Positions 54,961 to 63,999 of a DNA stretch of 64,000 bases are shown here, in pieces (position 1 is the stretch's first letter; every line of letters starts with the position of its first letter). The notes under the pieces were generated by a model. It was given only the letters and a program-made list of their open reading frames with translations, was not told the origin of the DNA and did no database searches. Made by a program: the position numbers and the translations under genes. Source of the DNA: JAHDHW01 sp965277415 (GTDB taxonomy: Bacteria; Bacteroidota; Bacteroidia; Chitinophagales; Saprospiraceae); assembly GCA_965277415.1 (NCBI GenBank), contig CBDICS010000040.1:46738-110737 (forward strand). Direction: 5' to 3'.

Positions 54961-56256
54961 ATGGCAAAAATAGATAAAGAATACAAAGCGGCAATAGATT
55001 TCTTATATGGACAAATCCCAATTTTTCAAGAAGTAGGAAATATTGCATTTAGAATCGGCTTAGGTAATATCCGTAAATTGTGCAAAGCTCTGGGGAATCC
55101 TCAAAATCATTTTCGATCTATTCATATCGCAGGAACAAACGGAAAAGGATCGACAGCTCATTTATTAAGCGCAGTGCTTCAGGCAAATGGTTATAAAACA
55201 GGATTATATACTTCTCCGCATTATAAAGATTTTAGAGAACGAATTAAAATTGATGGTCAGTTTTGTTCTAAAAGCTATCTTGTTGATTTTATAAATGAGC
55301 ATAAAGAGATTATGAAGGAAATAAAACCTTCATTTTTTGAAGTCAATGTTGCTATGGCTTTTGATTATTTTAAAAAAGAGCAAGTCGATATTGCAATTAT
55401 AGAAACAGGTTTAGGTGGTCGTTTAGATGCGACCAATATTATAAAGCCTATGTTGAGTATCATCACAAATATTAGTTTTGATCATCAAGAGTATTTAGGA
55501 AATACATTAAAAAAAATTGCTAAGGAAAAGGCAGGCATTATTAAAAAAAATACACCCGTAATTATTGGAGAAGAGCAAAAAGAAGTCAAGGAAGTTTTTA
55601 AATCTATTGCTAAAAAAAGGCAAGCACCCATCTCATTTGCCAGTCGCTCATATAAAGCAAATTTAATAAAATCCGATTTATCTCATTCTTATTATTCCGT
55701 CTTTAAAAGCGGGAAATTGGTTTTTAAAAACCTAAAAGTAAACCTTCATGGTGAATACCAAAGTAAAAATATATGTACAGTACTAAAAGCAATCGATAAA
55801 CTTTCAGAATTTAAAATTAGCCAAAAAAGTATTAAACAAGGCTTTGAGCAATTACATTCATTGACTTATTATATTGGACGTTGGCAACAACTTTCAAGCA
55901 ATCCATTGGTGATCTGTGATAGCGCACATAATGAAGCAGGAATCAAAATAATTAATAAAGTATTATCAAAAATATCTAAGCATACGCTGCATTATATCTA
56001 TGGAACAGTCAAAGATAAAGATTTAAGTAAAGTATTAGTCTTGCTTCCAAAAACGGCAAAGTACTATTTTGCAAAAGCGAATACTCCAAGAGGACTTGAT
56101 GCAAAAAAACTCAAAGCCCAAGCTGCTGACTATGGTCTAATTGGAAAGGATTATTCCTCTGTTCCCAATGCACTTAAAGCAGCGAAGCGCTCGGCAAAAT
56201 CTGATGATTTAATATTCATTGGCGGAAGTATTTTTGTGGTTGCGGAAGTTATTTGA
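54961..56256 (+). CDS. folC: Bifunctional folylpolyglutamate/dihydrofolate synthase
   Basis: 431 residues from the ATG at 54961 (MAKIDKEYKAAIDFLYG); the frame extends 12 codons upstream to a TTG but that start has no support. The Mur-ligase P-loop is GTNGKGSTAHLL, with YTSPHYKDFRERI and ETGLGGRLDATN. The C-terminal domain has CDSAHNEAG. It adds glutamate to dihydropteroate and to reduced folates using ATP. It is monocistronic behind the tonB2 terminator. Confidence 0.94.
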   Translation: MAKIDKEYKAAIDFLYGQIPIFQEVGNIAFRIGLGNIRKLCKALGNPQNHFRSIHIAGTNGKGSTAHLLSAVLQANGYKTGLYTSPHYKDFRERIKIDGQFCSKSYLVDFINEHKEIMKEIKPSFFEVNVAMAFDYFKKEQVDIAIIETGLGGRLDATNIIKPMLSIITNISFDHQEYLGNTLKKIAKEKAGIIKKNTPVIIGEEQKEVKEVFKSIAKKRQAPISFASRSYKANLIKSDLSHSYYSVFKSGKLVFKNLKVNLHGEYQSKNICTVLKAIDKLSEFKISQKSIKQGFEQLHSLTYYIGRWQQLSSNPLVICDSAHNEAGIKIINKVLSKISKHTLHYIYGTVKDKDLSKVLVLLPKTAKYYFAKANTPRGLDAKKLKAQAADYGLIGKDYSSVPNALKAAKRSAKSDDLIFIGGSIFVVAEVI

Positions 56257-56763
56257 AGCAGTTTTATTGATTCTTTTGTATAAGATGTGTGTTTTTAGTA
56301 GAGTAGGGTTTGCACTGATTTTTTATATAATCAAGGAAAATCTATAAAATTGTGATAACAAAGTTAAAAGAATTGAGGGCTATAGATAACTTCTCAAATG
56401 AGGTTTGGGAAAATAAGGGATTAATTATCTCTCCTCAGGAAATTTGTATTAGTCTTAATAATGATTATAAATTACTTTTAGAAGTTGCTATAGAATAATT
56501 GTCTAATAATAAGGCTCTTGGGATTGATAAATATTAGCTTGTTCAGTATGTAGAAATAAACGAATGTTTTGTGTAGAGTAGCTTTTGTACGGATGTTGGT
56601 GGTGATTAAAAGGAAGCAATTTGTATTATACTCGACACAGGATAAAGAAATGATTTTAATTCACCCAAGCGCGGTGTATATTTGAACAGGAAAACTAGAT
56701 ATGATAAAATCACAAATTTATCATATTTTGAACAATGCTTAGGGATAAAATAAATTTACGACA
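56257..56763. other. Intergenic region with a decayed ORF
   Basis: 507 bases between folC and the HD gene. The only coding-like signal is the broken frame at 56352-56576. The rest shows nothing I can name, and no -7 box for the HD gene. Confidence 0.5.
56352..56576 (+). pseudogene. Decayed ORF, tail shared with 60565-60609
   Basis: One 75-codon frame broken by two internal stops. It opens with 48 codons from a GTG (LKELRAIDNFSNEVWE, ISPQEICISLNND), then LSNNKALGIDKY, then LVQYVEINECFV. The last piece resembles the frame at 60565-60609 (LDQIAEINEWFV), and 15 bases (AGAAATAAACGAATG) are identical. It looks like remnants of one lost gene family. I do not recognise the family. The first 48 codons could still be a live small protein. 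Confidence 0.4.
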
Positions 56764-57603
56764 ATGTTAAATATTCAAAAGATACTGATAGAGGCCTTTA
56801 ATAAAGAACTTAGAAAATCTTATTTAGAGACCTTTGGGATGTTAGAATCAGAGAATAGCTATATTCTTTCTTGGTTTGGCCGCCTTGCACTTGAAAATAT
56901 TTCGAATAGTGATTTACTCTACCATAATGTTGAACATACGATAATGGTGAGTTTGGTTGGTCAAGAAATTCTTAAAGGGAAGCATTTAAGTGAAGGAGGT
57001 GTAACCGCTGACAATTGGCTACACTTTATGATTGCATTGCTTTGTCATGACATAGGATATGTTCGAGGTATTTGTAAAAACGATAAAGGCGATGAATGTG
57101 CCACAGGAATCAATGATGAAATTGTTGAAATATCAAGAAATGGGACAGATGCAGTATTAGCCCCTTATCATGTTGATCGTGGGAAATTATTTGTACAAGA
57201 GCGATTTAGCCAAACGTCTTTTACTAAAATTGATGTGGATAGAATATGCGATTATATAGAGATGACTAGATTTCCTATTCCTAAAGGTGATAACTTTTAT
57301 CAGGATACAAAAAATTATAGAGGCTTAGTTAGAGCTTCTGATTTAATTGGACAACTAGGCGATCCACAGTATTTAAGAAAACAACCCGCTTTGTTCTATG
57401 AGTTTAGCGAATTAGGTATAAATGACAAACTTGGATATGAAAATCCTGGAGATTTGAGGAAAAGCTATCCCAGCTTTTATTGGAATACTATTCGACCTTA
57501 TATTCAAGATGCATTGCGTTATCTTCGGGTTACTCAAGAAGGGAAACAATGGATTGCCAATTTACACTCGCATGTTTTTGAAGTGGAACATCATAAAGAA
57601 TAG
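56764..57603 (+). CDS. HD domain metal-dependent phosphohydrolase
   Basis: 279 residues with HD-superfamily ligands His54 and His58 (LLYHNVEHT) and His95-Asp96 (LCHDIGY), and a later Asp in ASDLIGQLGD. The fold hydrolyses phosphate esters such as nucleotides or cyclic dinucleotides, but this subgroup is uncharacterised. There is no signal peptide. Downstream comes a structured non-coding stretch and a protease gene with its own promoter, so it is probably monocistronic. Confidence 0.82.
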   Translation: MLNIQKILIEAFNKELRKSYLETFGMLESENSYILSWFGRLALENISNSDLLYHNVEHTIMVSLVGQEILKGKHLSEGGVTADNWLHFMIALLCHDIGYVRGICKNDKGDECATGINDEIVEISRNGTDAVLAPYHVDRGKLFVQERFSQTSFTKIDVDRICDYIEMTRFPIPKGDNFYQDTKNYRGLVRASDLIGQLGDPQYLRKQPALFYEFSELGINDKLGYENPGDLRKSYPSFYWNTIRPYIQDALRYLRVTQEGKQWIANLHSHVFEVEHHKE

Positions 57604-57683
57604 ATAGTTTGGGGAAGTATAGTACAAGGAGAACAAGTCCATACCGGACATTTATTAATGCTCTGTCCCTTATGAAAAATTAA

Positions 57684-57750
57684 TCATTTTTTCTTCTCAA
57701 GAGAAACTCTGTAAGGCTCTATAGAGGGCCCTCTCGAAAAGAAAAAATGA
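57684..57750. other. 67-base nested palindromic structure
   Basis: A perfect 12-base outer stem TCATTTTTTCTT (57684-57695) / AAGAAAAAATGA (57739-57750) encloses GAG-AAA-CTC, CTCTATAGAG and AGAGGGCCCTCT, each itself palindromic. It may be a terminator for the HD gene or a multi-stem RNA. It is 80 bases after the HD stop. Confidence 0.5.
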
Positions 57751-57884
57751 TGTTGGATGTAAGCCACTTGATCTTGACTATATTCCGAATAGCCTTGAAT
57801 ATAGCCTTCACGTTCTTCATTTTCTAGAACTTAAATCCTATACTAATTTGATAAAATAGACTCAAATGTTTTGTCTAGATTAAT

Positions 57885-57892
57885 TACTTTTG
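57885..57892 (+). promoter_or_regulatory. -7 box of the M48 gene
   Basis: TACTTTTG matches TAnnTTTG. It overlaps a TTG at 57890 that would start a longer frame, which fixes the M48 start downstream at 57911. No ideal -33 is seen. Confidence 0.55.
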
Positions 57893-57910
57893 CGTAAAAA
57901 ATGTAATAGC

Positions 57911-59956
57911 ATGTTTAAGCAGATTCAAATAATAATCCTGACCATATTTACCTCATTATTAATACCATTTTCAATATTAACAGCACAACAAACATCCCCA
58001 TTTTCAAGAACTTATATAGACAGTCTCCCAAAACGATTCGAATTAGATGTAAAGGATCTAAAAGACCACATATATCAAGATATTCCCAATGAATTACGGA
58101 ATGAGAAATTCCCTCGGAAGACTTATAGGTTTGCGGATTTATCATCAATTCAAATATCTAATCTTTTCACTAGTGGTCAAGTTTATAGTGATTGGACAAG
58201 TTTAGAACAATATGTGAATAAAATTTTAGAGAAAGTTATTCCTGAAGTTTTAAAAGACGAAAAATACCTTCATGTGTATATCATTAAAAGTGGTGATTTC
58301 AATGCTTTCATGACGCCCTCTGGAATGATCTTTATTAACATTGGTTTATTTTCAGACATAAATGATGAGGCTACACTCGCTGGAATACTTGCTCATGAAT
58401 TAGCGCATCACTATTTAAAGCATTCCATAAAGACATATGTTAAGTCTGAGAATGGCGAATTCAAGCCACGAATTTTGTATAAAAATAAAGATGCTTATAG
58501 CAAATTTTCTATAAAATCTGAACTAGAGGCTGACGATTTAGCTTTTCAATGGATTAAACAATCTGGTTATAGTACGGAAGGCCTCTATAATGCTTTTAAG
58601 GTTTCTGAACGGTATGAACAAAAAACTTTAGCACAATATTTTGATTTGTGGGAAGTAACTGCTACGACCCATCCTACCTCTGAAGAAAGGTTGAGCAAAT
58701 TGGAAGAATTTATTCAAAATGACTCTATCACGGCTGGCAAGTCTTTTTTGATTAGTAAGAATGGATTTATAGAATTTCAGAAACAAGCAAAACCGGAAAT
58801 ACTAAAATGTCTTTTAATTAATTTTAATTATTTGGAATGCATCGAAAAAGCTTTCATTTTCCATATTTATGATATCGAAAACCCTACATATATATATTAT
58901 TTAATGGAAGCAATTAGAAGAGCTGGCTATTTAGATTCAAGTATTTGGGCTAAAAAATTCATAACGTTTAATTATTTAAAAGAAGTAATTATTGAGCAAG
59001 AAAGGAGAAAGGTAAGCATGAAAAAGCATCTTTTTGAAGATTTTCCTTACGAAATTCTTGCTCTTCCATCAGATGCTTTCGAAAATATTCAAGGAAAATT
59101 TTATTGGGAGGGAAAACCTAGATTTAAAACTTATGAAGAAGCATTTTTGTTTTTTGAACAGGTAGGCGAATTATACAATAACCCTGAATGTATTTTAACT
59201 AAAGCTTTAGCCCTTTCTCATGATGATGGTGAAATGAAAAAACACCTTTATAAATACTTATCTAAAGATAAAATAAAATACAGAAAGTATGCTGAAACGC
59301 TTATTAATGGGGAACTTAAATCCAGCTTAAGAAACCAGAAACTAACATTAATAAGCGATTTTATTTTAGTTGTAAAACAAGGAAAAGAAGAAATCCCAAT
59401 TCGTGAAGAGAATAATTCAGACATACAATACTTAAAAGGATTGGTTGACATTATATCCAAAGACTTTTCTGATCGCGAAATCATTTTATTGCCTGAATTA
59501 AAATATTCGAGAATGAATGATTATTTAATGCTCTCTGAGCTTGAACAATTTTCGCTTATCTCCTTATTAGCTAGAGGAACAGAAACTGAGCTCTTTATCT
59601 TGGATCCCAAATATTGGGAACTGATGAAAAGGTTTGATGTTAATGAAATTGAGTTTATCAATTGTCAGTATTATGATAATAGAAAACAACAGTATAAGTT
59701 AGAACCGTATAAAGAAATTGCTAATTCTAATTTGGAAAGTCTATTTTCAGATGTAAAAAAACATCGTTATTTTGAAGTTTTGATTTCGAGCGTACGAGCA
59801 ATTGAAGGTTTGCGTATGAAAACTTTATATTATGGTGGCGAAGAAAAACTAGCGTTTAAATCTCCTGCGTACCAACAGGTTATAGATAAAATTAAAGCGA
59901 AAATTATTCATAAAGATAAAGCGATAAAAGAGTACGACGAAAAATTAAAAAAGTAA
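57911..59956 (+). CDS. M48 family metalloprotease
   Basis: 681 residues from the ATG at 57911, with a signal peptide ending ILTAQQ. The peptidase domain (about 110-270) carries HELAHH (zinc ligands His162 and His166, catalytic Glu163) and the third ligand in SELEADDLAF. The long C-terminal region (about 280-681) is mostly helical and not assigned. BepA-like periplasmic M48 proteins trim misassembled envelope proteins, but BepA has TPRs that I cannot confirm here. It has its own promoter. Confidence 0.85.
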   Translation: MFKQIQIIILTIFTSLLIPFSILTAQQTSPFSRTYIDSLPKRFELDVKDLKDHIYQDIPNELRNEKFPRKTYRFADLSSIQISNLFTSGQVYSDWTSLEQYVNKILEKVIPEVLKDEKYLHVYIIKSGDFNAFMTPSGMIFINIGLFSDINDEATLAGILAHELAHHYLKHSIKTYVKSENGEFKPRILYKNKDAYSKFSIKSELEADDLAFQWIKQSGYSTEGLYNAFKVSERYEQKTLAQYFDLWEVTATTHPTSEERLSKLEEFIQNDSITAGKSFLISKNGFIEFQKQAKPEILKCLLINFNYLECIEKAFIFHIYDIENPTYIYYLMEAIRRAGYLDSSIWAKKFITFNYLKEVIIEQERRKVSMKKHLFEDFPYEILALPSDAFENIQGKFYWEGKPRFKTYEEAFLFFEQVGELYNNPECILTKALALSHDDGEMKKHLYKYLSKDKIKYRKYAETLINGELKSSLRNQKLTLISDFILVVKQGKEEIPIREENNSDIQYLKGLVDIISKDFSDREIILLPELKYSRMNDYLMLSELEQFSLISLLARGTETELFILDPKYWELMKRFDVNEIEFINCQYYDNRKQQYKLEPYKEIANSNLESLFSDVKKHRYFEVLISSVRAIEGLRMKTLYYGGEEKLAFKSPAYQQVIDKIKAKIIHKDKAIKEYDEKLKK

Positions 59957-59965
59957 ACCAACATG

Positions 59966-59984
59966 TAAAGGACAGGGACTAAAT
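59966..59984. repeat. ATTTAGTCC motif, copy 3 (minus orientation)
   Basis: Reading the minus strand gives ATTTAGTCCCTGTCCTTTA, close to 38158 and 52161. It lies 10 bases after the M48 stop. Confidence 0.35.
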
Positions 59985-60083
59985 AAAACCCGTTTCTACT
60001 TGATCTTTCACATCTACTCTTCCTCAAAAAAACTTATGTATTGGGTATCTATTTATTAAATCATCGCATCTAAATTTAAAAAT

Positions 60084-60548
60084 ATGGGTAGAGAAATTGA
60101 AAGGAAATACTTGTTAAAAAATGGCGACTGGAGAAGCAATGTGACTTCAGAAATAGAAATCAGGCAAGGATATCTAAATAGTACACCGGAGAGAATTGTT
60201 AGAATTCGATTGCAAGATGAAAAAGGAATTATTACGATCAAAGGAAAGACAAAGGGCATTACGAGGCTTGAATATGAATACAGTATTCCCTACACGGACA
60301 CGCTTGAATTATTAACACTGTGCGAATTGCCAATCATTTCAAAAACAAGATACATTGTCATAGAGAATGAAAAGAAATGGGAAATTGATATATTTAAAGA
60401 GGAGAATAAAGGTTTAGAAGTTGCTGAAATTGAACTAGAGTCTGAAGGCGAAAAAATCATATTACCAAATTGGATTGATAAAGAAGTAAGCCAAGATAGA
60501 AGATATCTGAATTCTAACCTTATTACAAATCCATTTATAAATTGGTAA
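60084..60548 (+). CDS. CYTH domain protein (class IV adenylate cyclase/triphosphatase fold)
   Basis: 154 residues with the ExExK signature at residues 4-8 (EIERK) and a triphosphate tunnel pattern: GYLNSTPERIVRIR, GIITIKGKT and EVAEIELESEGE. Small bacterial CYTH proteins hydrolyse inorganic triphosphate, and some act on nucleotides or thiamine triphosphate. The start ATG directly precedes the signature. No strong promoter is seen. Confidence 0.9.
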   Translation: MGREIERKYLLKNGDWRSNVTSEIEIRQGYLNSTPERIVRIRLQDEKGIITIKGKTKGITRLEYEYSIPYTDTLELLTLCELPIISKTRYIVIENEKKWEIDIFKEENKGLEVAEIELESEGEKIILPNWIDKEVSQDRRYLNSNLITNPFINW

Positions 60549-60564
60549 AAGTAGCCTGTCTAGA

Positions 60565-60609
60565 CTTGATCAAATAGCAGAAATAAACGAATGGTTTGTG
60601 GAGGTGTAG
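60565..60609 (+). pseudogene. ORF remnant sharing a tail with 56352-56576
   Basis: A short frame (LDQIAEINEWFVEV, then stop) with no start, just after the CYTH gene. It aligns with the tail of the decayed ORF at 56352 in both DNA (AGAAATAAACGAATG at 60579-60593) and peptide. Confidence 0.35.
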
Positions 60610-60710
60610 TGTTTTCATCGAGCGTAACACCACATCAAAGAAAAAAGTCCACAATACTACTTATATTGGAGATAATGTCATTATTGACAGTAAACAGCAA
60701 AAGATATATT

Positions 60711-61001
60711 ATGAATTGGTTTAAAAAAAGTAAAATCTGTACTCATTGTAATGATAATAAGACAAAACGTGAATTTGAAAATCAGCCCACCTGTCCTGAA
60801 TGCAAAACAAAAATCTTAATAGGAAGGGAATCTATAAGAGTATGCCCAATAGACGGATCTACATTACTTAAAGAACATAACAATGAAATATTAATAGATC
60901 GCTGTCCTAAATGTAAAGGTGTCTGGTTAGATGCTGGTGAAATAGAAGCCATAAAAGAAGCTGCGCAATCAGAAGGTCTTGCTATCGGAATGGTATTTTA
61001 G
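60711..61001 (+). CDS. Zinc-ribbon (zf-TFIIB type) protein
   Basis: 96 residues from the ATG at 60711 (MNWFKKSKICTHC); the longer frame from 60591 runs through the remnant DNA and lacks support. Cys pairs are CTHC, CPEC, CPIDGS and CPKC with KGVWLDAGEIEAIKE, the zf-TFIIB signature. It should bind zinc; the role is unknown. It precedes the racemase-like gene by 53 bases on the same strand. Confidence 0.8.
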   Translation: MNWFKKSKICTHCNDNKTKREFENQPTCPECKTKILIGRESIRVCPIDGSTLLKEHNNEILIDRCPKCKGVWLDAGEIEAIKEAAQSEGLAIGMVF

Positions 61002-61054
61002 AACTGATTAAAGGATAAATCAGCAAAAAAGGGAAGTAGCGATTCGCTAAAAAA

Positions 61055-61699
61055 ATGAAAATCACACTTTTGCATACATCAAATGCTCACGTAAAAAGGT
61101 TTGACCGAATTGCAGAATCAATTGGAAAATCAATAGAAATAGAACATCATGTAAATGAAGAACTTTTAGAAATAGCAAAAAGTACTGGGCAAATTGATAG
61201 AGTGCATTTCGAAAAAGAATTAATGAAGATTCGAGAAAACAATGGGAAATTCATCATCTGTACCTGTTCGACCTATGGAAACTTATGTGATGAAAATGAT
61301 AAGGTCTATAGAATTGATAAACCTATTGCAGAATATATAGTATCCAATTTTTCAAATATTGGAATTGCATATACAATTGCTTCTACCAAAAAAATAAGTC
61401 AAGCGTTAATAGAAGAAATTGCTAAAATAAATCAAAAGCCAATAAATCTCTTTGAAATAGATTGCCAAAGTTGTTGGAATTGGTTTGAAAAAGGTGAATT
61501 TGAAAAATATGAACGTGAAATCGCAAATCAAATCAAAAATAAAGCTGATAAATATGAGGTAGTATTTTTAGCGCAAGCATCAATGGAAGGCGCTAAAAAT
61601 TATCTAAAAAATGAGAACTATAAAGTTGTTTCAAGTCCTGAATATGGAATGAAAAATTATATAGAAAAAATAAGCAAAGAGGCTGGGGCTAATGAATAA
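61055..61699 (+). CDS. Asp/Glu racemase-superfamily protein
   Basis: 214 residues. The first catalytic-type Cys appears as ICTCSTYGN (Cys71), as in the Asp/Glu/hydantoin racemase superfamily. At the second-Cys position the sequence is FLAQASMEGA, without Cys. That is characteristic of a subfamily with one cysteine, so racemisation by the two-base mechanism is doubtful; a decarboxylase- or isomerase-like reaction is possible. No signal peptide. Substrate unknown. Confidence 0.75.
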   Translation: MKITLLHTSNAHVKRFDRIAESIGKSIEIEHHVNEELLEIAKSTGQIDRVHFEKELMKIRENNGKFIICTCSTYGNLCDENDKVYRIDKPIAEYIVSNFSNIGIAYTIASTKKISQALIEEIAKINQKPINLFEIDCQSCWNWFEKGEFEKYEREIANQIKNKADKYEVVFLAQASMEGAKNYLKNENYKVVSSPEYGMKNYIEKISKEAGANE

Positions 61700-61857
61700 A
61701 ATCCAAAACCCTCTCCAGATCACTATAAGCATACAAAAAAGCAAAATCAGGTTTTTATACGATTTTGAAGCCTGATGGATAGCATTTAAGCAGACACTTT
61801 TGTCCTTGGACTTAATTTATCACTTTCCTGAAAAGGAAAAATAAAAATCATAGCAAA

Positions 61858-63090
61858 ATGAAAAAAATCCTTTTAATTTTTATCACTCTATTCAATATGT
61901 CTAGTTGTAATTCACAGCATACAAATATTGATCAATCTAAGATAAAAGAAGGTTTAAACGAGATGATAAATGATATATCGGGAAATTATGTTTACCTGAG
62001 TGACAAAAACATTGATTTAAACTGCATACGAGAATATTATGAGAGGCAAATTGAGAATATAAAAAGTGAAGAGGAAACCGTTCTGTTTTTTGAATATTTG
62101 CTGGATGAATTTTATGATAATCACCTTACTCTACGAACAAATAGAAATTCTTCATTTCGGCTTTTTGCACCCATTTATGTAACCATAGAAAATGATAAAC
62201 CCATCGTAACGAATGTTTGGATAACACAAATAGAGAACCTGAACCAAAACGTAATTGGAGCTGAAATCATAAAATTTAACGGGATTGACTTCAAGCAAGT
62301 CATTGAGGATTTCCCAACACACTGTAATGACAAAAACGAGAAAGAAACAAGAGAATGGATTGCCAATAAGATTTTAGCGGGTCGATATAATGAATCAAGA
62401 ATATTGACTTTGAAATTACCTGATGAAAAAGAAATTGAATTTGATTTAGATCAAATCAACATAAAGAGGAATGAGGGACTATTATCTACTCAAACTATTG
62501 ATGAAATTGGAATAATAAGAATAAACAACTCACTTGGAATTGATGATTTAGTAAGTGAGTTTGACAAAACAATAGATAAACTATCAAGTTCAAAGGGGCT
62601 AATTATTGATTTAAGAAATACCATATTTGGTGGAGATTCTTATGAAGCCCGTGGTATTTTGAGTAGGTTTGTTAATGAGCCTAAACCCTATCAAAAACAT
62701 GCTTACATTGCAAAGTCTCAAAATAATCCAGATATTGAGCGCAGTTGGATAGAATATGTAAGTCCGCGTTTGGAACAGTATAAAAATCCAGTTGTAATAT
62801 TAGTTGGTCGTTGGACAGGAAGTATGGGAGAAGGACTTGCCATTGGATTTGAAGGGATAGAAAGTGCTCAAATCATTGGCACTGAAATGAGAAGGTTAGC
62901 AGGAGAAGTTTATGATTTTAATATCAAACATCAGAATTATGGTTACAAATTATCGACTGCCAAATTATATCATGTAAACGGAACTTTAAGAGAGGAATAT
63001 ATTCCAACAATGTATGTAAAGCAAACAACGATAGAAAGGGATGAAACACTTGAAAAAGGGATAGAATTAATTAATAAAATGACAGAATAA
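61858..63090 (+). CDS. S41 family peptidase-like lipoprotein
   Basis: 410 residues with a lipobox (LFNMSSC, Cys17). The N-terminal helical region (about 25-85) and a central PDZ-like stretch are followed by an S41 core with IGIIRINN, LIIDLRNTIFGGDS and nucleophile Ser322 in GRWTGSMGEG. S41 enzymes use Ser-Lys or Ser-His relays; I cannot place the second residue with confidence. Location would be periplasmic, lipid anchored. Confidence 0.82.
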   Translation: MKKILLIFITLFNMSSCNSQHTNIDQSKIKEGLNEMINDISGNYVYLSDKNIDLNCIREYYERQIENIKSEEETVLFFEYLLDEFYDNHLTLRTNRNSSFRLFAPIYVTIENDKPIVTNVWITQIENLNQNVIGAEIIKFNGIDFKQVIEDFPTHCNDKNEKETREWIANKILAGRYNESRILTLKLPDEKEIEFDLDQINIKRNEGLLSTQTIDEIGIIRINNSLGIDDLVSEFDKTIDKLSSSKGLIIDLRNTIFGGDSYEARGILSRFVNEPKPYQKHAYIAKSQNNPDIERSWIEYVSPRLEQYKNPVVILVGRWTGSMGEGLAIGFEGIESAQIIGTEMRRLAGEVYDFNIKHQNYGYKLSTAKLYHVNGTLREEYIPTMYVKQTTIERDETLEKGIELINKMTE

Positions 63091-63142
63091 TAGCCAGTCG
63101 ATATTCGTCTAATATATGAGTTTGAGAAATAATGAATTCAGG

Positions 63143-63763
63143 ATGATCAAAATTTTGATTATCATTTTTATTTTAAACTTCTTTTATGGTTGTATAAAAT
63201 CAGCATCTAATTGTAAATTAAAAGTAGATAAGTCTATAAAAGCAATTGTAGAAAAGAAAATAACTTTTATAGAAACAGAAGAAGGAAGATGTAGTGATAT
63301 GTTTTTTTCAACTCCAAAGATTAGATGCACATCTTCTCGTAGAGAACCGTTTAAAATTTTTGAAGATAACTCACCAAAAAAAAGAATTTTCTCTAGCTGG
63401 ATTTGGAATAATGATTCTCTGATGATAGGAACACATTTTTATTTTGAAAAATATTCTATATCAATTATATCCACTATCTTAGATGAGGATATAACGATTA
63501 AGACAATTATAAAGTCTGATATCTATAATCTAGCACTTAAAACTGAGAATAAGAATAGACTTTTATCCGTTAAAAAAGTAACTCTAGAATCAAATTGTAA
63601 AAACTTTGAAGTTTCTGAATTACCAGATTCAATTGATGATTTTAGAATATATGGATTAATTGATATTGAAACTGAAAGTTTTTTCCTTTCAAGAAAAGAT
63701 ACACTCTTTAATTTGAGATTGAGAATAAATTCTGCTTTTCAATCTAAAAAAGGCTGCTTATAA
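63143..63763 (+). CDS. Lipoprotein of unknown function
   Basis: I start at the ATG at 63143 (206 residues), which opens KILIIIFILNFFYGC with a lipobox; the ATG at 63116 would put nine charged residues in front. The mature part is rich in beta strand. No family recognised. Its end is odd: a run of six A at 63748-63753 just before the stop would, with a one-base shift, join it to the open frame that follows. Confidence 0.6.
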   Translation: MIKILIIIFILNFFYGCIKSASNCKLKVDKSIKAIVEKKITFIETEEGRCSDMFFSTPKIRCTSSRREPFKIFEDNSPKKRIFSSWIWNNDSLMIGTHFYFEKYSISIISTILDEDITIKTIIKSDIYNLALKTENKNRLLSVKKVTLESNCKNFEVSELPDSIDDFRIYGLIDIETESFFLSRKDTLFNLRLRINSAFQSKKGCL

Positions 63764-63999
63764 AACGATTAAAGATGGAAATGAAAAAAATGGTCTTGGT
63801 GTATTTACGGGCTACGGACACCGCTTTAACTATTCGTTCACCTATCCATATCGTAATATCGCTGCGATCTTAAAGCCTTATTATACCTCTGCCAATTTAT
63901 TACTCGATATTCACCTTTTTCTTTTATTCTTCTTTTCTTCTCTTTTTGATGCTATATTTGTCTTAGGACTAAGTGGTGTAAGTTTGGTTTGTAGTTAAT
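63731..63999 (+). other. Open frame without start codon at window end
   Basis: About 89 codons open in the frame +1 to the lipoprotein, ending at TAA 63997-63999. The translation has a polar start (NEKNGLGVFTGYGHRFNYSF) and a hydrophobic second half (LFLLFFFSSLFDAIFVLG). There is no ATG, GTG or early TTG. It may be the frameshifted tail of the gene before it, or chance. Confidence 0.3.

Noticed and set aside
60591..60710. Extension of the zinc-ribbon protein to an upstream ATG
   Set aside because: The extra 40 residues come from remnant DNA and have no homology-like pattern. The ATG at 60711 directly precedes the ribbon.
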